Origin: Sphingomonas bacterium
GTDB taxonomy: Bacteria > Pseudomonadota > Alphaproteobacteria > Sphingomonadales > Sphingomonadaceae
NCBI RefSeq assembly: GCF_903643065.1
Contig: NZ_CAHJWX010000007.1
Location: 1-19,872 of the forward strand
Direction of reading: 5' to 3'
DNA length: 19,872 nucleotides
This document shows, piece after piece, positions 1-5,620 of the stretch (the first letter of the stretch is position 1; every line of letters starts with the position of its first letter). The notes under the pieces were generated by a model, which was given only the letters and a program-made list of their open reading frames with translations, was not told the origin of the DNA and made no database searches. A program made the translations under genes and the position numbers.

Positions 1-43
1 CCGCGGTGATGCGGAACACCCAGGGCAGCCTGGAACGGGTCAT
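1..43 (-). CDS. 5' end of an unidentified gene, truncated by the left edge
   Basis: An ATG at 43 on the minus strand is preceded by a strong ribosome binding site, GAGGAG, seven bases upstream. The reading frame stays open to the edge and gives 14 residues, MTRSRLPWVFRITA. The gene begins 75 bases after the stop of the 208-aa gene at 119-745, so it probably belongs to the same minus-strand transcription unit. The visible residues are too few to assign a family. The start call rests on the ribosome binding site and on the same-strand, close spacing. Confidence 0.5.
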   Translation of the reverse strand, partial: MTRSRLPWVFRITA

Positions 44-88
44 CTGTTTTCTCCTCGGCACGATGCCGCGGAGCTCTTCCCGCCATCC

Positions 89-108
89 CGACCGGCCGGA
101 GCCGGTCG
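89..108. other. Hairpin between two minus-strand genes
   Basis: A perfect 8-base inverted repeat, CGACCGGC and GCCGGTCG, is separated by the 4-base loop CGGA. It lies 11 bases beyond the stop at 119 and ahead of the next gene start at 43. No T-run follows on the minus strand, so it is not a classic intrinsic terminator. It may stabilise or process the transcript end, or it may simply reflect high GC content. Confidence 0.35.
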
Positions 109-118
109 TCACTCCTTG

Positions 119-745
119 CTACCTGCTGCCGAGCCGGCGCCAGCCCTCGCCGAACTTGATCCACTCGTCGGCCCAGGCGGCGTGCTCGCCCTCGCTTAGC
201 TCGGGGTGGAGCGGTCCCCAACCGCACGCACGGTGGCTGCGGGCGAGCACCAGCAGGTGGCCGTGCGGCGCCTCGTCGGCGAGCTGATCGCCAGGCGCAT
301 GGCAGACCGCGAGGCTGGTCAGGTGCCGATCCATTGCGACGTGCACCATTGCGAACGCGACCAGCTGGTCGAACTGGTCGTGCAGCGGGCGGTCGCGGTC
401 GAACGGCACCGTCAGCACGCCTGCCAGCAACCGCTGGTGCTCGACCGTGGCCGCGTCATAGTCGCCCAACAGCCGCTCGATGGAGACCGGGTCGGCAACC
501 CCGGGTGCCAGCACCAGCCGGTGGTCGCGCGCGGTGGTCGGCCAGCCGCAGCGGGTGCGCGGACTGGTGTCGTCGGGCTCGACGGGGTTGAGCTTGGCGA
601 ACGCGAGCTGCGCCACGCTGTTGTCGTGGCCGCTGCGGCGCGGCCTGAGCAGCGCGAAGCCGAGCCCGGACGCGTCCTCGGCGCGCACGTCGTAGACGCG
701 GTCTGCCGCTTCGCCCGGCGCAATCCAGATGGGGAGCGAGGCCAT
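119..745 (-). CDS. Small protein with a MobA/MobL-like histidine motif
   Basis: The product is 208 aa. Residues about 105-170 resemble the core of MobA/MobL-type (MOBQ) relaxases: a strand-helix segment is followed by CHAPGD with H149, then PHGHLLVLAR with H161 and H163. The H-x11-H-x-H spacing is identical to that in the large relaxase of this window (5574-7946), where the three histidines would bind the metal in the nicking reaction. I see no clear N-terminal nicking tyrosine motif and no primase or helicase tail, so this is either a minimal or a degenerate relaxase-like protein. The start at 745 is chosen because GGAGGG lies about 10 bases upstream and the ATG comes one base after the TGA of the preceding gene, indicating translational coupling. 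There is no signal peptide or membrane segment. The family assignment is inference from the motif. Confidence 0.6.
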   Translation of the reverse strand: MASLPIWIAPGEAADRVYDVRAEDASGLGFALLRPRRSGHDNSVAQLAFAKLNPVEPDDTSPRTRCGWPTTARDHRLVLAPGVADPVSIERLLGDYDAATVEHQRLLAGVLTVPFDRDRPLHDQFDQLVAFAMVHVAMDRHLTSLAVCHAPGDQLADEAPHGHLLVLARSHRACGWGPLHPELSEGEHAAWADEWIKFGEGWRRLGSR

Positions 746-746
746 G

Positions 747-1238
747 TCAGCGGCCCTCCAAGACGCGGGTGAGCTCGGCCAGACCGAGCGCCAGCCCGGC
801 CGCGCGGTCGCGCTCGTCATCCCAGGGCGGCACCTCGCACCCGCGGAGGCCGACGCGCAGCAGCGCGAAGCTGGTATCCGCCGGGTCGTCGGGAACGAGA
901 TGCGCGGGAGCGCCCGCGCCCAGCCACAGCCGCAGCGGTGCCGCGCGGAACAGCCGCTGCCCGCGCAGCACCACCCCGAACGACAGGTCGGCGGCGTCGC
1001 GGCCGGCGGCTCGGATCACCAGCGCGTCGGCATCGTGCGCCTGTACCGCCTCGTTCAGTAGATCGCGGCAGGGTGTCGCCACGGCGGGCACCAGCAGCAG
1101 GCTTGCTGCTTGCGCGTGCAGATAGTGGCGGAGCGGTATGACGGGTGCGTTTGGGTCGCGCTCGAAGCGCAGGCCGGCCATGCGCGCCAGCATCAGCGCG
1201 ACCGTGATCGCGGCCGCCTCGCGGGTCTTGTCTTCCAT
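747..1238 (-). CDS. Hypothetical 163-aa protein, coupled to the MobA/MobL-like gene
   Basis: The start is placed at the ATG at 1238 (MEDKTREAA), with a weak AGAAG about 7 bases upstream. A longer frame to 1301 exists, but it adds a Pro/Arg-rich stretch that looks non-coding. The protein is probably cytoplasmic: it has no signal peptide or membrane span and is rich in Ala, Leu and Arg, with predicted alternating helices and strands. It has two cysteines, near residues 57 and 134. I do not recognise a family. Its TGA is one base before the ATG of the next gene, so the two proteins are very likely made together, and a role in the same (mobilisation-related) process is a reasonable guess. Confidence is good for coding and low for function. 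Confidence 0.6.
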   Translation of the reverse strand: MEDKTREAAAITVALMLARMAGLRFERDPNAPVIPLRHYLHAQAASLLLVPAVATPCRDLLNEAVQAHDADALVIRAAGRDAADLSFGVVLRGQRLFRAAPLRLWLGAGAPAHLVPDDPADTSFALLRVGLRGCEVPPWDDERDRAAGLALGLAELTRVLEGR

Positions 1239-1380
1239 GTGGGTCTTCTTGTGCTCGGGTGGGCCGCGGGCTGCTCGCGGGCTCCACCAGGGTCGTTTCA
1301 CCTTCCGGCTCAGCCGAACGGCGTTCCCCCTCCTTCTGCGCCGTCGATGACGGCGGGCGCGATACCGCGCAGGTCGGGTC

Positions 1381-1408
1381 TTGCTTGTTAACCGACCCCA
1401 GCTAGACT
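1381..1408 (+). promoter_or_regulatory. Possible promoter of the protease operon
   Basis: TTGCTT at 1381-1386 and TAGACT at 1403-1408 are separated by 16 bases on the plus strand, a weak match to the sigma-70 consensus. They lie upstream of the protease gene in a region with no convincing gene on either strand. A transcript would begin near 1415, inside the first hairpin listed at 1407. Matches of this quality occur by chance, so this is only a candidate. Confidence 0.25.
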
Positions 1409-1608
1409 CGGTCCGTTCGCCAGCAGGCGGACCGAGGCGTGAGAACCTTGCTGTTGTAGCCGAAGGCCCGGCCCGAACGAGTTTCGGCCGGGAGGCGGAC
1501 GCGTATGTCCAGGACCTCCGGGTCTAAAGGCGTTCGCGCTCGTCAACAGCGAGTTCTCAACTTCCGGCTTTTGGGCCGGCACCGCCTCGTGAACACGATG
1601 GCGGTGCC
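1407..1608 (+). promoter_or_regulatory. Structured leader with three hairpins ahead of the S8 protease gene
   Basis: Three inverted repeats are visible in the non-coding stretch 1239-1654. Bases 1407-1415 (CTCGGTCCG) pair with 1428-1436. Bases 1467-1477 pair with 1483-1492 through one bulged C. Bases 1578-1586 (GGCACCGCC) pair with 1600-1608. A good ribosome binding site (GGGAGG, 1490-1495) lies 9 bases before an in-frame ATG at 1505, yet that start would add 50 residues before the signal peptide. The region may regulate the operon through RNA structure. High GC makes hairpins common, so function is unproven. I see no gene in 1239-1504. Confidence 0.35.
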
Positions 1609-1654
1609 GCCGGCTGGAGCCCGACGCGCCGCCCGACAGGGGGCGTGCGGGGGT

Positions 1655-3943
1655 ATGTTCGACAGGGTAGTCCGCGACCGGCAACGGTCGCTGTTGCAGG
1701 CGACGCCGGTGCTGACCGCGTCGCTGCTGCTTGCTGCGTGTGGCGGCGGCGGTGGCGTGAACTCGTCCGGCACGGCCGCACCACCGACCTCCGGCACGCC
1801 GACGCCGACGCTGACGCCCGCACCGACATCAACACCGACGCCCGCTCCAACCCCCACGCCCACGGCCAGCGCCGAGGATCAGGCCAGCAGGGCGGCGACC
1901 AGCATCAAGGCCGAGGCAGCCTATGCCAAGGGCCTGACCGGCCGCGGCGTCACCGTGGCCGTCATCGACACCGGCGTGAACACCACCAGCACCGAGTTCG
2001 CCGGCCGCCTCTCGCCCGACAGCCGCAGCTTCGACAGCTTGATCGCGCGTTGCGCCACCTGCGCGCCGGAGACGGTGCGGTTCGCGCTCGACGACGTGAT
2101 CGGCCACGGCACCGAGACCGCGTCGATCGCCGTTGCCGCGCGCGACGGGACCGGCATGCACGGTGTGGCACCCGACGCGACGCTGCTCGCGCTCAAGGTG
2201 TCCGCTCCCGACCTGACCGGGGTCACCGCAACGTCACCGATCGGGGAGAGCGATCAGGCCGACCCGCGGCAGGTCGCGTCCGCCATCGCCTATGCGGTCG
2301 ACCGCGGCGCTTTCGTGCTCTCGCTCAGCGTCAACGGCTCGGCCAGCAACCAGACTGCCGTGGAACTGCGCACGGCCATGGACCAAGTCAGCCGTGAAGA
2401 TAGGCTGCTGGTAGAGTCGGTCTCGAACGACGTTGGCGATCAGAGCTCAGCTGCCGGCACCATCACCCGCGACCTGGTCGGCGCCAGCGGCGAGAACCGA
2501 ACCTCCTTCCTGTTCGGCATCCGGGTCAACCCCGATCTCACAGCACCATCAGGCAACGGCCTGCCTGGCGACCTTGCCGACCGCACGCTGGCAGTGATGG
2601 CCGTGCAGGTGCAGGCAGTGGGCAAGGACGGCCAACCGGTCACCGTCACCGGCAACAGCTTCGCCGCTCCCGCGATCGCCGGTGCAGCCGCGCTGCTGAA
2701 GCAATACTGGCCGCACCTGGGCGGACGCGCGATTGCCCGCATCCTGCTCGATACCGCGACCGATCTGGGCACCCCCGGCGCCGACCAGCAATATGGCGCC
2801 GGGCTGCTCAACCTGGAGCGCGCGCTGCAGGCGCAGGCGCCCGCGTCCGGGTTCGCGGCCGCCGGACAGGTGCTGGCGAGCTACTCGTCGATCACCGTAT
2901 CGGCGCCGTTCGGCGGCGCTGCCACGGCGAACGCGCTGGCGGGCGGGCTGTCGTCGATGACGGTGGTCGACCGCTATGGGCGTGACTACCGCATGGCGGG
3001 CGCGTCCGCAGTTCAGGTTCGCGGCTCGGGCCTGCTCGCGGGCGGCATGTTGCCCGCCATGGTGCCGCCATGGAGCCGGGCCTCGACCGGTTCGGGTTAC
3101 GCGTCCGGAGTCGTTCACGCCAACTTGGCTCCGTCTGCGCCAGTCGGACCTTGGCAGCACATCGGTGACCGGCAGCCGGCTGCGCTGTCCTTCTCGCCCG
3201 CCGCCGGGCAGAACGTCACGCTCGCCGCCAACGTCGCGGTTGCAGGTGCGCGAGGCCTCGCCGGTTCGCCGCTGCGCGGCGTGGTCGGCACTCCTGTCGG
3301 CAGTTCGGCAGCGTGGACCGGGTCGGGCTGGTCCGCTTCTTACTCGTCTGGCCGCTCACGCGACGGTGCGGTCGGCATCACCACGATCGGCATGCTCACA
3401 CCGCTCGGGGTCGGGCTGGAACTGACGGAGCTGCTCGAACGCGGTCAGGTGCTGGGCATGACCGCCGGCGGTAGCGCGGACCCGCAGGATGCCCGCACCC
3501 GGGTGGCGACGCTTGCTGCCGCTCATGAGCTTGGCAGCTGGCGGCTCGGCGCTCGCGCGACGCTGGCGGTAACCGACGTGCAGGGCGGCGGGCGCCTTCG
3601 CTTCACAGGCCCGGTCACCAGCACCGCGTTCGGGGTCGAGGCGAGCCGCCCGACGTTGGGCGGACTCCTCGACCTCGGCCTGTCCTCGCCGCTGCGGGTC
3701 CAACACGCCCGCGCCTCGCTTGAGGTCCCGCTCGCGTTCGACCTGGTCACCGGCGCGCTCGCGACCGGGCGGCGCGACCTCGATCTTGCCGCGTCCGCGC
3801 GCGAGCTGGACCTGGAGGCGGGCTGGTCGGGAGCGCTCTCGGCCGCAGCTTCGCTTCGGGTCGGCGTCGCCCGGGCCTTCGACGCCGGCCACGCGGCCGG
3901 TGCCACCGACACCGCCGGCTATCTCAGCCTCACCATCCGCTGA
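1655..3943 (+). CDS. Subtilisin-like (S8) serine protease, lipoprotein-anchored
   Basis: The product is 762 aa from the ATG at 1655. The N-terminus is a lipoprotein signal peptide: basic RDRQR, then a hydrophobic stretch ending in the lipobox LAAC with C29 as the lipidated residue, followed by GGGGG. A Thr/Pro-repeat linker spans about residues 47-72. The catalytic domain spans about 80-400 and has the S8 triad: D105 in VAVIDTGVN, H151 in GHGTE and S335 in GNSFAAP. The C-terminal half (about 400-762) is Gly/Ala-rich and strand-rich, resembling the C-terminal part of SphB1-like autotransporter proteases. It ends in Arg rather than the aromatic residue usual for outer-membrane barrels, so barrel insertion is uncertain. 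The frame extends up to 1505 with a better ribosome binding site, but that start would bury the signal peptide. It is the first gene of a plus-strand operon. The protease call is firm; the substrate is unknown. Confidence 0.9.
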   Translation: MFDRVVRDRQRSLLQATPVLTASLLLAACGGGGGVNSSGTAAPPTSGTPTPTLTPAPTSTPTPAPTPTPTASAEDQASRAATSIKAEAAYAKGLTGRGVTVAVIDTGVNTTSTEFAGRLSPDSRSFDSLIARCATCAPETVRFALDDVIGHGTETASIAVAARDGTGMHGVAPDATLLALKVSAPDLTGVTATSPIGESDQADPRQVASAIAYAVDRGAFVLSLSVNGSASNQTAVELRTAMDQVSREDRLLVESVSNDVGDQSSAAGTITRDLVGASGENRTSFLFGIRVNPDLTAPSGNGLPGDLADRTLAVMAVQVQAVGKDGQPVTVTGNSFAAPAIAGAAALLKQYWPHLGGRAIARILLDTATDLGTPGADQQYGAGLLNLERALQAQAPASGFAAAGQVLASYSSITVSAPFGGAATANALAGGLSSMTVVDRYGRDYRMAGASAVQVRGSGLLAGGMLPAMVPPWSRASTGSGYASGVVHANLAPSAPVGPWQHIGDRQPAALSFSPAAGQNVTLAANVAVAGARGLAGSPLRGVVGTPVGSSAAWTGSGWSASYSSGRSRDGAVGITTIGMLTPLGVGLELTELLERGQVLGMTAGGSADPQDARTRVATLAAAHELGSWRLGARATLAVTDVQGGGRLRFTGPVTSTAFGVEASRPTLGGLLDLGLSSPLRVQHARASLEVPLAFDLVTGALATGRRDLDLAASARELDLEAGWSGALSAAASLRVGVARAFDAGHAAGATDTAGYLSLTIR

Positions 3944-3963
3944 CCACCAAGGAGACAACACCC

Positions 3964-4545
3964 ATGCGTCACACCGTCACTGCCGCCCTCGCGCTCGGCC
4001 TCGCCGCTACCGCAACACCTGCCTCTGCGCAGACGCTCTTGGACAAGGTCATCCAGCGGATCGGCAAGCCTCGGGGCACCGCCGCACAGGGCAGCTCGAC
4101 CACCATCCCGCCGGCAGCCCTCGCGGCCATCTCGCCCGAGCAGGGCGCCGCCATCGACCAAATGCTGACCGCGCCAGTGCAGGATGCCGCCATAGTCGCG
4201 GCTCGGACCAGTGCCTGGCCGCTGATCCGCAAGCTGCTGGCGACCGGCTCGTGCGCAACGCTTCCGGCGGCCTGGAATGCAACGAACCGCGATGCGCTGA
4301 CGCCACGGGACTATGGTGGGTATTTTGAGGACGGCGTCGTGCCGATGCACGGCCTGCGCTACCACGACAAGAGCCGGTGCCTTGACGTTTATCGCCTCGC
4401 CGACTGGAGCAAACCCGCCAACAACGCCCTTCAGTTCCGGGCCTACTACATCGCGGCGGACTCGGGCGAGGCCAGGAACCAGCTGTTCATCCTGCAACAG
4501 CAGGACGGACGCTGGCTGGTCCGCACCATTGACACCGCGTTCTGA
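3964..4545 (+). CDS. Small exported protein of unknown function
   Basis: The product is 193 aa. The first 22 residues form a standard Sec signal peptide with predicted cleavage after ASA (ATPASA, then QTLLDK). The ribosome binding site AAGGAG lies 9 bases upstream of the ATG. After cleavage the protein should be soluble in the periplasm or secreted. There is a helical N-terminal half and a C-terminal half of probable beta strands ending DGRWLVRTIDTAF. Two cysteines in the mature part (in GSCATL and SRCLDV) could form a disulfide. The gene lies 20 bases after the protease gene, so the two are probably co-transcribed, and it could be a substrate, inhibitor or chaperone of the protease. I recognise no named family. 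Confidence 0.8.
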   Translation: MRHTVTAALALGLAATATPASAQTLLDKVIQRIGKPRGTAAQGSSTTIPPAALAAISPEQGAAIDQMLTAPVQDAAIVAARTSAWPLIRKLLATGSCATLPAAWNATNRDALTPRDYGGYFEDGVVPMHGLRYHDKSRCLDVYRLADWSKPANNALQFRAYYIAADSGEARNQLFILQQQDGRWLVRTIDTAF

Positions 4546-4556
4546 CGGAGGCCGCC

Positions 4557-5225
4557 ATGAAGTATCACGGCTTCGCGGCTGCTCTCGCCGCCAGCCTGCC
4601 CCTGCTCGCCGGCTGTTTGGACCGCAACGCCGCCAACGAACAGAACTTCACCCGGGCGCTGGAACCGCTGGTTGCCGACCGGTTCTGCCACACCATCGCT
4701 GCGGACTGGATGACCACATCGCCGCAAACCGCTGCCGACGAACCGCTTCTGCCGCTGATGCTGCGCGCCGCGCCGTTGCCGCGTTCGGGCGGTGGTGACC
4801 GCGATGCCGACGTCCGCGCGATGCTGGAGGGTGCGGCGCACGACGGTATGCTGACCCGCACCACGACCACCGCACCTGCGCGGCGCCAGCACTATTCGGA
4901 GGCGCTCGCGCCCACGGCGCTGGTCGTCTACGCGCCCACCGACGCCGGCAAGGCTGTGTTCCGGGCAGTGGAGCAGGAGAACGCCAACCATCGTCCCCAG
5001 CTCTATTCGGGCGTGTGCCTGGGCCGGGGTCAAGTGGACAAGATCGTGCGCTGGACGGAACCGGCCGACATGTTCGGGCGGACCATCACCCAGGTAACCT
5101 ACCGCTACAGTGCTGCTGACATCCCGGCGATGGTGCCACCAAACATGCGCGCGCCAATGACGGAGCCGAAGGAGGCGACTGTCACGCTGATGAAGACCAG
5201 CGACGGCTGGCAGCCCGTGGAATGA
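4557..5225 (+). CDS. Small lipoprotein of an uncharacterised envelope family
   Basis: The product is 222 aa. It has a lipoprotein signal: MKYHG, a hydrophobic segment, then LLAGC with C20 as the lipid-attachment site; the next residues are LD. The ribosome binding site GGAGG lies just upstream of the ATG. The C-terminal half carries the pattern W-T-E-P-A-D-x-x-G, then a V-T-Y-x-Y strand, then a final ATVTL strand and DGW near the end. I associate this pattern with a widespread group of small bacterial lipoproteins of unknown function; that link is from memory and not verified. A T-D-A-G-K segment near residue 130 fits the same group. The gene starts 11 bases after the previous one and overlaps the next by 4 bases, so it is in the middle of the operon. 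Confidence 0.8.
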   Translation: MKYHGFAAALAASLPLLAGCLDRNAANEQNFTRALEPLVADRFCHTIAADWMTTSPQTAADEPLLPLMLRAAPLPRSGGGDRDADVRAMLEGAAHDGMLTRTTTTAPARRQHYSEALAPTALVVYAPTDAGKAVFRAVEQENANHRPQLYSGVCLGRGQVDKIVRWTEPADMFGRTITQVTYRYSAADIPAMVPPNMRAPMTEPKEATVTLMKTSDGWQPVE

Positions 5226-5434
5226 CCCAGAACTCGTCGGCCTCCAGCGACCCCGATCATGCGCGGCAGGTTGCCATCAGCCTGATGAGGATGGCGCTTG
5301 CCCTTCTGGATCGCGCCGACGAGTCACTGGCCGCAGCACGGCTCCAGCACGCGTTGGACACGCTGGAGTTACGCGCGCCGGGACCCCCGACCGAGGTCGA
5401 AATAGCCACGCTGCTTAACCGATCTGGAGGATAG
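5222..5434 (+). CDS. Small 70-aa helical protein, end of the protease operon
   Basis: The start overlaps the stop of the lipoprotein gene as ATGA, a classic translational-coupling arrangement. The product has no signal peptide or membrane span and is predicted to be mainly helical: a repeated pattern of Leu and Ala runs through ALALLDRADESLAAARLQHA. It is probably cytoplasmic, unlike the three exported products upstream. Its family is not recognised. Coding is supported by the overlap and by a composition like its neighbours. Confidence 0.6.
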   Translation: MTQNSSASSDPDHARQVAISLMRMALALLDRADESLAAARLQHALDTLELRAPGPPTEVEIATLLNRSGG

Positions 5435-5440
5435 GTCCTG

Positions 5441-5620
5441 ATGAACCAGCGCAGGCAACCAAATTGCGGCGAAAGGATGACTAGTTTCGCGTCCATGTTG
5501 CCGGCGACCGCTCTCGACCTGATGCCGGATCACGGTATTGATGCTTGTGCGATTATCGAAGACGAACGCTTAATCAGCGCTCAATTTGCCTCTTGGGAGC
5601 TTTTGCAGCCTGATTGGTAG
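5441..5620 (+). CDS. Possible 59-aa protein overlapping the relaxase gene end
   Basis: The ORF runs ATG to TAG and encodes 59 residues, beginning MNQRRQPNCGER. GGAGG at 5426-5430 lies about 10 bases before the ATG, and the ORF starts 6 bases after the 70-aa gene, continuing the operon. Its last 47 bases overlap the 3' end of the relaxase gene on the opposite strand. Codon third positions are less GC-rich than in the upstream operon, so it may sit on the junction between two modules. No family is recognised. It could be a chance ORF. Confidence 0.35.
   Translation: MNQRRQPNCGERMTSFASMLPATALDLMPDHGIDACAIIEDERLISAQFASWELLQPDW

Noticed and set aside
206..772. Plus-strand ORF of 188 codons opposite the MobA/MobL-like gene
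   Set aside because: It is a mirror frame of the minus-strand gene, rich in Arg, Val and Ala, with no ribosome binding site. The minus-strand frame has coupling, a strong ribosome binding site and a histidine motif.
1645..2397. Plus-strand ORF of 250 codons inside the S8 protease gene
   Set aside because: Arg/His-rich shadow frame; the protease frame carries the catalytic triad.
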